Assembly (NCBI RefSeq): GCF_003386235.1 | Contig: NZ_QRDZ01000001.1 | Location: forward strand, 372,001-436,000 | Direction: 5' to 3' | Length of the DNA: 64,000 nt | Source: Cohnella phaseoli | Lineage (GTDB): Bacteria > Bacillota > Bacilli > Paenibacillales > Paenibacillaceae | Shown here: one piece after another, positions 26,828-34,736 of the stretch | Layout of the letters: the number at the start of each line of letters is the position of its first letter | How positions within the stretch are numbered: position 1 is the stretch's first letter | The notes under the pieces: model-generated | What the model saw: only the letters and a program-made list of their open reading frames with translations | Databases searched by the model: none | Told to the model about the DNA's origin: nothing | Position numbers and translations under genes: made by a program

Positions 26828-28024
26828 ATGATGGAATGCGTGAGATTGGCAGTTGTAGGCGGAGGAAGAGGTTCGGCTTTTAGCGAAGCGCTGAAAGCGT
26901 TGACAGATAAAGTACGACTAGTCGCCGTATGCGATACGAACGAAGCGGTATTGAATAAGTGGAAGGGCGAATATCCAGGCGTTAAAGCGTATCTCGACTA
27001 CGCGAAGCTCCTAGAGGACGCTTCAGTAGACGCCGTATTTCTGGCAACGCCTCTGTTTTACCATGCCCGGCAGGCGATAGCGGCGCTGTGTGCCGGCAAG
27101 CATGTTATTAGCGAGGTGATCGCTTCCACGTCCATCGAGGACAGCTGGGAGCTGGTCGAGACGGTACGGCAAACGGGTCTCACGTACATGATGGCCGAAA
27201 ACTACTGCTTTATGCGCCCGAACATGATGGTTGGCCATATGGCGGAACACGGCGTGTTCGGGGAGATTACGTATGCGGAGTGCGGCTACATCCACGACGT
27301 TCGCGAATTGCTTCATGCCTCCGACGGCAGCTTGACTTGGCGCGGGAATCTGTTCCGCGATTATAATGGCTGCACTTATCCGACACATTCTCTCGGACCG
27401 GTAGCGAAGTGGTTGGCAATCGGCCGAGAGGGCGGGGATGAACTGGAAAGTTTATCTACATTCGTGTCCAAAAGCCGTGCGTCGGCCAAGTATTTCCATG
27501 AACATTTCGGCGATGAGCACCCCGGCTCCAAGCCGGAATATTGGGGGCTGGGCGATTCGACCGTCACGATGCTGCGTACAAAGAAAGGCGCGCTGATTAC
27601 CTTGAAATACGACGTTCAGTCCGCGCGCCCTCACAATATGACGCATTATTCGCTGCAAGGAACTTCAGGAGCTTATTTATCGGGAAGGCACGATCAGGAT
27701 GAGCCGTTGATTTGGCTGGAAGGCGCATCCGAAGCCGCTCATCCGGAGTGGGAGTCGTTGTGGCTGCATAAGGACCGGTGGGAGCATCCGGTATGGCGGC
27801 GTTGGAGAGAAGAGGCGGAGAGAACCGGCCACGGAGGCGGCGATTTCCTGGTGCTGGAGGAATTCGCGACGGCGATTCTGGATGGGAGAAAACCCGCCAT
27901 TGATGTGTATGACGCGGTGGTGTGGAGCTCGGTGTTCCCGCTGTCGGTTGAGTCCGTCGCCGGAGGCGGCAAAACCGTTCCGTTCGTCGATTTCAAGAAG
28001 CCGAGGAACGAAGGTAGATCATAA
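26828..28024 (+). CDS. Gfo/Idh/MocA oxidoreductase with GH109-like motif
   Basis: A 398-residue NAD(P)-dependent protein. The Rossmann motif is RLAVVGGGRGSAFSEAL (GGGRGS instead of the usual GxGxxG), followed by AVCDTNEAV and DAVFLATPLFYHARQAI; EVIASTSIEDSW stands where EKP is usual. The C-terminal part has MMAENYCFMRP and TYPTHSLGPVAKWLAIGR. The latter resembles the NAD-dependent glycosidases of family GH109, which act by transient oxidation. It could therefore be a glycosidase or a sugar dehydrogenase. Last gene of the operon, 61 bases after the isomerase-like gene. Confidence 0.85.
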   Translation: MMECVRLAVVGGGRGSAFSEALKALTDKVRLVAVCDTNEAVLNKWKGEYPGVKAYLDYAKLLEDASVDAVFLATPLFYHARQAIAALCAGKHVISEVIASTSIEDSWELVETVRQTGLTYMMAENYCFMRPNMMVGHMAEHGVFGEITYAECGYIHDVRELLHASDGSLTWRGNLFRDYNGCTYPTHSLGPVAKWLAIGREGGDELESLSTFVSKSRASAKYFHEHFGDEHPGSKPEYWGLGDSTVTMLRTKKGALITLKYDVQSARPHNMTHYSLQGTSGAYLSGRHDQDEPLIWLEGASEAAHPEWESLWLHKDRWEHPVWRRWREEAERTGHGGGDFLVLEEFATAILDGRKPAIDVYDAVVWSSVFPLSVESVAGGGKTVPFVDFKKPRNEGRS

Positions 28025-28134
28025 ACTGTTCGGGATCGATCCGCAAGTTTACGAAACGTTCTGAAGCTGCCTGAAGGAAATTGCGGCGTGATTCAGGGAG
28101 GCTGTCAGTTGGCCGGATTGAGAAAATGGAATAG

Positions 28135-28162
28135 AGCTGCTGGCGCGAGCCGGCAGCTTTTT
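28135..28162 (+). terminator. Rho-independent terminator of the unassigned sugar operon
   Basis: AGCTGCTGGC (28135-28144), a GCGA tetraloop and GCCGGCAGCT (28149-28158), followed by TTTTT. It lies between the convergent oxidoreductase and LacI-type genes. Confidence 0.85.
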
Positions 28163-28167
28163 CACGT

Positions 28168-29190
28168 TTATGGGGTATGGATCGAAGCTACCGATCGACG
28201 AACGATCATGTCGGCGGGGAGTACGATTTTTTTCCATGGAAGGCCGGTGACGTCGCGCTCCTGAATGCGGTCGATGAGCATTTGCGTGCCGAGATAACCG
28301 AATTGGTACGCCTGCTGGGCAATGACGGTCAGGAACGGGTCGATCTCGGAGTAGGGACCGAGATCGTCGAAGCAGACGACCGATACTTGCTCGGGAACCC
28401 CGAGCCCTCGCGCATGCAGCGTTCGGATGACTTCGACGGCAAGCACGTTGTTGCCTGCCACGATAGCGGTCGGAGGGGCAGGCATGCGGTCGAGCCAGCC
28501 TTCGATCTCGCTTAGGTCGCTGCGGGGCTCGAATGCGGTTTCCAGCACATAATTCTGATCGAAGGGGATATCGTTCAACTTCAACGCCTCGCGATAACCC
28601 TCAAGTCGCAGCCGCGCGCTGGAAATCAGCGGCGAGCCGTTGATCAAAGCAATTCGTCGATGTCCACGGGACGTTAGATGGTCGACGAGCTTGCGCGCGC
28701 CTTCCTTGCTGTCCCCGAGCACGACGTCGCTGTCCATGCCCGGTACTTCGCGATCGAGCAGCACGAACGGGACGCGATGCAGCCGCAGCGTCTCCAAGTG
28801 GGGCAGCGACAGATCGCTGGCCGGGGCGACGAGCACGCCGTCCGCTCTTGTCGCAAGAATGGTGTCGATATAATCCTTTTCCTTCTCGACGCTCTCGTCC
28901 GAATTGCCGAATAGCAGGCGGTAGCCGTGTTTCTTGGCTGCATCTTCCGCGCCTCTGGCAAGCGTCGTATAGAAAGGGTTCGTAATGTCCGTAATGAGCA
29001 GGAACAGCACGTTGCTCTGCTGAAGCACGAGACTGCGCGCCATCTGGTTGGGCACGTAGTTCAGCTCCTCCATCACGCGGCGCACCTTGTTGCGAGTTTT
29101 GTCGCTGATTTTGCCGGTGTTATTGATAACCCTGGAGACGGTCATCGCCGACACTCCGGCTTTGGCGGCGATATCGTAGATCGTAACCAT
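28168..29190 (-). CDS. LacI-family transcriptional regulator
   Basis: A 340-residue sugar-responsive repressor. The N-terminal helix-turn-helix is TIYDIAAKAGVSAMTVSRVI, then the hinge helix NYVPNQMARSL; the rest is a periplasmic-binding-protein-like effector domain (VLFLLITDITNPFYTTLARG; GHRRIALINGSPLISSARLR; VVCFDDLGPYSEIDPFLTVI). AAGGAG precedes ATG 29190. It is divergent from the fucose isomerase gene, and the palindrome at 29276-29287 is its likely operator. The effector is probably the substrate of the adjacent L-fucose-type pathway. Confidence 0.93.
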   Translation of the reverse strand: MVTIYDIAAKAGVSAMTVSRVINNTGKISDKTRNKVRRVMEELNYVPNQMARSLVLQQSNVLFLLITDITNPFYTTLARGAEDAAKKHGYRLLFGNSDESVEKEKDYIDTILATRADGVLVAPASDLSLPHLETLRLHRVPFVLLDREVPGMDSDVVLGDSKEGARKLVDHLTSRGHRRIALINGSPLISSARLRLEGYREALKLNDIPFDQNYVLETAFEPRSDLSEIEGWLDRMPAPPTAIVAGNNVLAVEVIRTLHARGLGVPEQVSVVCFDDLGPYSEIDPFLTVIAQQAYQFGYLGTQMLIDRIQERDVTGLPWKKIVLPADMIVRRSVASIHTP

Positions 29191-29243
29191 GGAATTAAGC
29201 TCCTTGTCGTCATACTGTTCTTTTATCTTACAAAATTAAAGAA

Positions 29244-29287
29244 TTGACAGCAAGCGTTTTCCTTGGTAACTTGAGGTTATCGATAAC
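29244..29287 (+). promoter_or_regulatory. Promoter and LacI-type operator of the fucose operon
   Basis: TTGACA (29244-29249) and a weak -10 TAACTT (29267-29272) are 17 bp apart. Just downstream is the perfect 12-bp palindrome GTTATCGATAAC (29276-29287) with the central CG typical of LacI-family operators. Binding there would block transcription of the isomerase gene. Confidence 0.7.
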
Positions 29288-29317
29288 ATTTTTTTTATTT
29301 CATTGGAGGCTGATCAC

Positions 29318-31108
29318 ATGGCAGACCAACAGTTCAGGTGGAAAGGCGAATTCCCGAAAATCGGCATTCGTCCAACGATTGACGGCCGACGCAGAGGCGT
29401 CCGCGAGTCACTGGAAGAGCAAACAATGAACATGGCTAAAGGGGTTGCCAAGCTTCTTTCCGATCACCTTCGCTACCCGGACGGTACGCCGGTCGAGTGC
29501 GTGATCGCCGATTCGACGATCGGCGGCGTGGCGGAATCCGCGGCTGCGGCAAGCAAGTTCGCTAAGGAAAATGTAGGCGTTTCAATTACGGTTACGCCTT
29601 GCTGGTGCTACGGCACGGAGACGATGGACATGGACCCGGCGATTCCGAAGGCGGTATGGGGCTTTAACGGTACCGAGCGTCCGGGCGCTGTATACTTGGC
29701 CGCCGTATTGTCCGCTTATGCGCAAAAAGGGCTGCCGGCATTCGGTATCTACGGCAACGACGTACAGGACGCGGGCACGACGGACATTCCCGAGGACGTC
29801 AAGGGCAAGCTGCTCGGCTTTGCAAGAGCGGGACTGGCCGTTGCGCTGATGAAGGGCAAGTCGTACCTGTCGATGGGTTCGGTCTCGATGGGCATCGCGG
29901 GTTCGATCGTTAACGACGCGTTCTTCCAGGAGTATCTCGGACTGCGCACGGAATACATCGATATGAGCGAATTCGTTCGCCGTTTCGACGAGCTGATTTA
30001 CGATCCGGTAGAGTATGAGAAAGCGCTTGCCTGGGTGAAGGAAAACTGCATCGAAGGCCCGGACAACAACCCGCCGCATCTGCAAACTTCTCGCGAGCAG
30101 AAGGACAAGGATTGGGAGACGGTCGTCAAAATGACGATAATCGCCCGCGATCTGATGATCGGCAATCCGCGTCTGGCCGAGCTAGGCTTTGGAGAAGAGG
30201 CGCAAGGCCATAACGCGATCGTCGGCGGCTTCCAAGGACAGCGTCAATGGACCGATCACTTCCCGAACGGCGACTTCATGGAGACGATTCTGAACTCCTC
30301 GTTCGACTGGAACGGTATCCGCGCTCCTTATATGGTGGCGACCGAGAACGACAGCCTGAACGGCGCGGTCATGCTGTTCGGCAACCTGCTAACGAATACG
30401 GCGCAAATTTTCGCGGACGTTCGCACGTACTGGAGTCCCGATTCGGTAGAGCGCGTAACGGGCCACAAGCTGTCCGGCGCGGCTGCTGGCGGCATTCTGC
30501 ATCTCATCAACTCCGGTTCGGCAACGATGGATGGCACGGGCGAGCAGACGAAAGCCGGCCAGCCGGCAATGAAGCCATTCTGGGAAATTACAGAAGAGGA
30601 AGCGCAGAAGTGTCTCGACGCGACCTCCTGGCGTCCGGCGTCGGTCGAATATTTCCGTGGGGGCGGCTACTCCTCCGACTTCCTGACTCGCGGCGGCATG
30701 CCGATGACGATGTCCCGTCTGAATATGGTCAAGGGTATCGGACCGGTGCTGCAAATCGCGGAAGGCTATTCCGTCGACCTGCCTTCGGAAGTGCATGACG
30801 CGCTCGACAAGCGGACGGATCCGACTTGGCCGACGACCTGGTTCGCTCCGACTCTGACGGGCAAGGGCGCATTCAAGAACGTATACGACGTCATGGATAA
30901 CTGGGGCGCGAATCACGGCTCGATCAGCTACGGCCATATCGGCGCGGACCTGATCACGCTCGCTTCGATGCTGCGCATCCCGGTCAGCATGCACAACGTG
31001 CCGGATGAGCAGGTTTTCCGTCCGCGGGCATGGGGACTGTTCGGCACCGACAATCCGGAAAGCGCGGACTATCGCGCATGCAACAACTTCGGACCGCTGT
31101 ACAAATAA
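29318..31108 (+). CDS. fucI: L-fucose isomerase
   Basis: Interconverts L-fucose and L-fuculose (also D-arabinose and D-ribulose) with Mn2+. The 596-residue length and full-length similarity pattern match Fuc[21 protein letters not shown] at the N-terminus, the metal-binding glutamate in [19 protein letters not shown] and aspartate in [15 protein letters not shown], and VPVSMHNVP-like ([20 protein letters not shown]) near the C-terminus. Start is ATG 29318, eight bases after TTGGAGG. First gene of the fucose-type operon controlled by the divergent LacI gene. Confidence 0.95.
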   Translation: MADQQFRWKGEFPKIGIRPTIDGRRRGVRESLEEQTMNMAKGVAKLLSDHLRYPDGTPVECVIADSTIGGVAESAAAASKFAKENVGVSITVTPCWCYGTETMDMDPAIPKAVWGFNGTERPGAVYLAAVLSAYAQKGLPAFGIYGNDVQDAGTTDIPEDVKGKLLGFARAGLAVALMKGKSYLSMGSVSMGIAGSIVNDAFFQEYLGLRTEYIDMSEFVRRFDELIYDPVEYEKALAWVKENCIEGPDNNPPHLQTSREQKDKDWETVVKMTIIARDLMIGNPRLAELGFGEEAQGHNAIVGGFQGQRQWTDHFPNGDFMETILNSSFDWNGIRAPYMVATENDSLNGAVMLFGNLLTNTAQIFADVRTYWSPDSVERVTGHKLSGAAAGGILHLINSGSATMDGTGEQTKAGQPAMKPFWEITEEEAQKCLDATSWRPASVEYFRGGGYSSDFLTRGGMPMTMSRLNMVKGIGPVLQIAEGYSVDLPSEVHDALDKRTDPTWPTTWFAPTLTGKGAFKNVYDVMDNWGANHGSISYGHIGADLITLASMLRIPVSMHNVPDEQVFRPRAWGLFGTDNPESADYRACNNFGPLYK

Positions 31109-31130
31109 TAAATCAGACAAAGCTGTCGCA

Positions 31131-31178
31131 AGGGCGTGTCTGAATACTCCGAGGCAATCGGGTGTTCAGACACGCCCT
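31131..31178. mobile_element. 48-bp short MITE-like copy between fucI and fucA-like genes
   Basis: Perfect 14-bp inverted repeats AGGGCGTGTCTGAA (31131-31144) and TTCAGACACGCCCT (31165-31178) around 20 bp. The inner CTCCGAGG matches the inside edge of the 152-bp copy at 13313, so it looks like an internally deleted element. In the operon mRNA it would form a strong hairpin between two genes. Confidence 0.65.
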
Positions 31179-31233
31179 AGCTCCCTGCCGGGAGGGCGGC
31201 AGTCGTTTGTCCATAGAATGGAGTCAAGCGAAT

Positions 31234-31890
31234 ATGAGCAGCCAGGAAATTCGTCAGGAATTGTGCAAGTACGCGCAGAAAACAGTCGCCAACAAGCTGG
31301 TCGTCGGACCGGGCGGCAACCTTAGCGCGCGCCACGAAGGCAAAATGTATTTATCCCCAAGCGGCTTCGCGCTGGATGAAATCCAGCCGGAGCAATGGGT
31401 AGAAGTCGACATCGAGACCGGCGAGATTACCGATATCGGACTGCGTCCGTCCTCGGAAGTGCTGATGCACTTATATGCGTATCGCCAAAATCCGAACATC
31501 GGCGCGATGGTGCATACGCATCCGCCATATTGCATCGCTTTTACGCTGGTGGAGAAAGACCTGCCGATCATGTTCCCGGATCAGGCCGCGCTCGTCGGGA
31601 AAACCGTATACGTAGATTACGTGCTGCCGACGACCGACAGATTGGCCGACGCGGTTGTGGAGAAAATCGAGCATTCGTCGATTTTGCTCGGCAACCACGG
31701 CCTCGTAACGACCGGACGCAACCTGCGCGAAGCATATTATCGGACGGAAGTCGTAGAGGAAAGCGCGAAAATTTTCCTGATCGCCAAAGCGATCAAGGAG
31801 CCTAAAGTGTTGACGAAGGAAGAGTTCGAGGAGATCGCGTCGCTGGAGAGCGAGGCTTATCGGATACAACTGCTGCAGAAAATGAAATAA
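31234..31890 (+). CDS. fucA: Class II aldolase, L-fuculose-phosphate aldolase type
   Basis: Predicted to split L-fuculose 1-phosphate (or L-rhamnulose 1-phosphate) into dihydroxyacetone phosphate and L-lactaldehyde. The 218-residue zinc aldolase has VGPGGNLSARHEGKMYLSPS (phosphate binding), zinc ligands in MVHTHPPYCIAFTLVEKDLP and the third histidine in LLGNHGLVTTGRNLREAYYR. ATG 31234 follows TGGAG by ten bases. Its position between fucI and a RhaB-like kinase gene supports the role; the symbol rests on context. Confidence 0.87.
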   Translation: MSSQEIRQELCKYAQKTVANKLVVGPGGNLSARHEGKMYLSPSGFALDEIQPEQWVEVDIETGEITDIGLRPSSEVLMHLYAYRQNPNIGAMVHTHPPYCIAFTLVEKDLPIMFPDQAALVGKTVYVDYVLPTTDRLADAVVEKIEHSSILLGNHGLVTTGRNLREAYYRTEVVEESAKIFLIAKAIKEPKVLTKEEFEEIASLESEAYRIQLLQKMK

Positions 31891-31924
31891 AACGGACGCC
31901 GCGAGCAGAGAAGGAGGAACCGCG

Positions 31925-33418
31925 ATGACACAAGGAGCCGCCGTACTGGCCTTTGATATGGGCGCCAGCAGCGGCCGCGCGCTTGTCGGCCGACTGACCG
32001 AAGGGGATACCGGCAAAAGCAGCCTGGAAGTAACGGAAATCCACCGTTTCCCCAATCACGCGATCCAGGTCGGCAAGCATCTGCACTGGGATACGCTCCG
32101 GCTGCTGCACGAGATGAAGAAGAGCATCCGCTTCGCGTTCCAGAAGGGCTTCGAGCCGGCGACGTTCGGCATCGATACGTGGGGCGTCGATTTCGGGCTG
32201 CTTGACGCAAACGGCGAGCTGCTCGGCAGCCCGTACCATTACCGCGACCCTCAGACGGAAGGGTTGATCGAAGAGGTAAGCGGCTTGATCGGACAGCGCG
32301 CGCTGTTCGAGCAAAGCGGCTTGCAGTTTATGCCGTTTAATACGCTGTATCAGCTCTACGCAATGGTTAAGGCCGCTTCTCCGAAGCTGGAAGTCGCCAA
32401 GACGCTGCTGCTGACGCCCGATCTGTTGGCATACTTGCTGACCGGAGTCAAGTCGTGCGAATTCACGATGGCGACAACGACGCAGCTGTTCGATCCGGCC
32501 CGACAGGCGTGGAATACGGAGCTGATGGAACGGCTTGGCATTCCGTCGCATCTCTTCCTTGAACCGGTGCAGCCAGGGACGATAGTCGGCCCGCTCTCTC
32601 CGGAAGTGCAGGAGGAACTGGGAGTGCCGGCGATTCGAGCGGTAGCGGTCGGCACGCACGATACCGAGTCGGCGATTGCCGCCGTACCGGCCGGCGAGGA
32701 GCCGTTCGCCTTCCTCGTATGCGGAACGTGGTCGCTGCTTGGAACGGAGATGGACGGCCCGCTGCTGAGTCCCGAGACGATGGAGCTGGAGTTTTCCAAC
32801 GAAGGCGGCGTCGGCGGCACGTATCAGCTGCTGAAAAACATCATGGGCCTGTGGCTGCTGCAGGAATGCAAGCGGGAGTGGGACGAGCAGGGCAAGGAGC
32901 TTGGGTTCCCGGAATTGGTCCGTTTGGCGGAACAAGCCGCGCCGTTTCGCAGTCTTATTCATCCCGACGATCCGCGGTTTTTCTCACCTGGCGGCATGGC
33001 CGACAAGATCCGCTCGTTCTGTGCGGAGACGAAGCAGCCGATTCCGCAAAGCGAAGGCGAGATCGTCCGCTGCATCCTCGAAAGCTTGGCGCTGAGGTAC
33101 CGTCAGGCGCTGGAACAGGCGGAGAAGCTGACTGAACGCGTATACGGCGGCTTGCACATGGTCGGGGGCGGTATTCAGAACGAGCTGCTGTGCGGGTTTA
33201 CTGCTAACGCGATCGGCAAACCGGTGTGGGCCGGACCGGTCGAAGCGAGCGCGATCGGCAACATGCTGATGCAACTCGTCGCGCTTGGAGAGTGCAAGGA
33301 CTTGAAGGAGGCGCGCAAGCTTGTCGCTGCCTCGTTCCCTGTTGATATCTACGAGCCGGAGTCCGATTCCGGATGGGCGGAAGCCTACGAGAAGTTTCTG
33401 GGCTTCGGACGGGTATGA
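31925..33418 (+). CDS. Rhamnulokinase-type FGGY kinase
   Basis: A 497-residue sugar kinase. AFDMGASSGRALVGRL at the N-terminus and GIDTWGVDFGLLDANGELLG with PYHYRDPQTEG are typical of the RhaB branch. The ATP motif near the C-terminus is GGLHMVGGGIQNELLCGFTANAIG. In this operon, with an L-fucose isomerase and mutarotase, the likely substrate is L-fuculose, though L-rhamnulose is possible since no rhamnose isomerase gene is present. A GGAGG site precedes ATG 31925. Confidence 0.9.
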   Translation: MTQGAAVLAFDMGASSGRALVGRLTEGDTGKSSLEVTEIHRFPNHAIQVGKHLHWDTLRLLHEMKKSIRFAFQKGFEPATFGIDTWGVDFGLLDANGELLGSPYHYRDPQTEGLIEEVSGLIGQRALFEQSGLQFMPFNTLYQLYAMVKAASPKLEVAKTLLLTPDLLAYLLTGVKSCEFTMATTTQLFDPARQAWNTELMERLGIPSHLFLEPVQPGTIVGPLSPEVQEELGVPAIRAVAVGTHDTESAIAAVPAGEEPFAFLVCGTWSLLGTEMDGPLLSPETMELEFSNEGGVGGTYQLLKNIMGLWLLQECKREWDEQGKELGFPELVRLAEQAAPFRSLIHPDDPRFFSPGGMADKIRSFCAETKQPIPQSEGEIVRCILESLALRYRQALEQAEKLTERVYGGLHMVGGGIQNELLCGFTANAIGKPVWAGPVEASAIGNMLMQLVALGECKDLKEARKLVAASFPVDIYEPESDSGWAEAYEKFLGFGRV

Positions 33419-33454
33419 TCCGGTTATGATCGATTCGAAAGGAGTTGGCGGCGG

Positions 33455-33886
33455 ATGCTAAAAGGAATATCAAGCCTGATTTCGCCCGAATTGCTGAAAA
33501 TACTGATGGAGATGGGCCACAGCGACGAAATTGTGCTGGCGGACGGCAATTTTCCGGCGGCCAGTCACGCGCGGCGGCTTATTCGCGCCGACGGACACGG
33601 CGCTCCCGAGCTGTTGGATGCAATACTGGAGCTGTTTCCTCTGGACCAATACGTGGACAAACCGGTCGCGCTGATGCAGGTTATGCCGGGAGACACGGTC
33701 GAGACGCCGATCTGGAACGCTTACGGGGAGATTATCGAAGCTCGTACCGGTCTGACAGCGCCGTTCGAGGAGGTCGAACGGTTCGCTTTCTACGAGCGCG
33801 CGAAGAATGCGTATGCGATCGTCGCCACGGGTGAGGGGGCGCTGTACGCCAACCTCATATTGAAGAAGGGCGTTATTGCGGACTGA
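33455..33886 (+). CDS. fucU: RbsD/FucU-family sugar mutarotase
   Basis: Speeds conversion between the alpha and beta anomers of a sugar, probably L-fucose. The 143-residue length and the family motifs KILMEMGHSDEIVLADGNFP (conserved histidine) and DQYVDKPVALMQVMPGD match FucU. The C-terminal Y-A-N-L-I-L-KKG motif is present (ALYANLILKKGVI). Last gene of the fucose-type operon and followed by a strong terminator. Confidence 0.92.
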   Translation: MLKGISSLISPELLKILMEMGHSDEIVLADGNFPAASHARRLIRADGHGAPELLDAILELFPLDQYVDKPVALMQVMPGDTVETPIWNAYGEIIEARTGLTAPFEEVERFAFYERAKNAYAIVATGEGALYANLILKKGVIAD

Positions 33887-33964
33887 TACGAACTGAATTT
33901 CAGTTGAAGCGTTCCGAGCCTTCTGCAAGGCTGCTGAAGTCGAACGGGTTAGGCAGGAACGGGG

Positions 33965-34011
33965 CCGAAATTGCAACGGAAAGCATTACAGTTTGCAATT
34001 TCGGTTTTTTT
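33965..34011 (+). terminator. Rho-independent terminator of the fucose operon
   Basis: Perfect 12-bp arms CCGAAATTGCAA (33965-33976) and TTGCAATTTCGG (33993-34004), followed by seven T. Its right arm also provides the -35 box of the next gene. Confidence 0.9.
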
Positions 34012-34040
34012 ACGTTAGAATACTGAATAAACGTTCAGTA
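33993..34040 (+). promoter_or_regulatory. Promoter and palindromic operator of the TetR gene
   Basis: TTGCAA (33993-33998) and TAGAAT (34016-34021) are 17 bp apart. The inverted repeat TACTGAA (34021-34027) / TTCAGTA (34034-34040), spacer six, overlaps the transcription start. A related sequence with TTCAGTA lies before the MFS gene at 34696-34715 (14 of 20 positions identical), consistent with one regulator acting on both genes. Confidence 0.65.
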
Positions 34041-34104
34041 TAGATGGCGGTGACAGTATCGGAATGAATAAAAAGAAGCTGCAAAGCGAGCAGACGAAAA
34101 AAAG

Positions 34105-34662
34105 GTGGCCGATGCGGCGAAGGCGTTGTTTGCGCTCAAAGGGTACAAAGCGACTTCGATCGAGGACATCGTAAGCGCCACCGGCTGCAGCGCGGGAAAT
34201 ATTTATTATCATTTCAAGAGCAAGGAAGGGCTCTTCCTCCACTTGCTGCAAGAGTGGGATCGGGAGTGGGAAAGCGGCTGGAAGGAGAAGGAGCGGCTGT
34301 ACCCGACATCGAAGGATAAGCTGATCGGCATGGCGGGGCAGCTCTTTACCGACAATTTAAACCATCCGCTGACGAAGGCTTCGGACGAATTTTTCAACAA
34401 TTCGGAAAAAGCGAACGACGTCGAAGAGCGAATTGCCGAGATGATTGCTGGGTATGTTAGCTTTAACCGCAAACTGCTTCAGGAAGGCATCGACAACGGA
34501 GAATTTAAGCCGTTCGACACGGAGAAGATGGCTGTGATTTTGGACAGCGTCATTTACGGACTGAGTCAGCATTCGCGCAAATTAAACCGCCAAGAAGCGC
34601 TCTCTCTGTATCGCACTGCGATGGAGACGTTTCTGTACGGAATTGCCAAGCGAGAAGGGTGA
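34105..34662 (+). CDS. TetR-family regulator with apparent poly-A frameshift at its 5' end
   Basis: A TetR-family repressor of about 198 residues if restored. The helix-turn-helix is ATSIEDIVSATGCSAGNIYY followed by HFKSKEGLFLHLL. The open frame can begin only at GTG 34105, which has no good ribosome site. The natural start appears to be ATG 34064: its frame reads MNKKKLQSEQTKK, then shifts at a run of seven A (34097-34103). One more A would join it smoothly to VADAAKALFALKGYKA. It is thus a disrupted gene, a sequencing error, or one using transcriptional slippage. It probably controls the downstream MFS gene. Confidence 0.82.
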   Translation: MADAAKALFALKGYKATSIEDIVSATGCSAGNIYYHFKSKEGLFLHLLQEWDREWESGWKEKERLYPTSKDKLIGMAGQLFTDNLNHPLTKASDEFFNNSEKANDVEERIAEMIAGYVSFNRKLLQEGIDNGEFKPFDTEKMAVILDSVIYGLSQHSRKLNRQEALSLYRTAMETFLYGIAKREG

Positions 34663-34736
34663 AGCTAACGCCGTATCCCTTTTTTTATACCCTCATTTAG
34701 AATGAATATTCAGTATTATTTTGGAGGATTTTCATC

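Noticed and set aside
29248-29266. Catabolite-repression (cre) site before fucI
   Set aside because: AGCAAGCGTTTTCC lacks several fixed positions of the cre consensus, so it is too weak to report.
33891-33905. Palindrome AACTGAATTTCAGTT as a further TetR operator
   Set aside because: It shares ACTGAA/TTCAGT with the tetR operator but the spacing is only one base and it lies upstream of a terminator, not near a start site.
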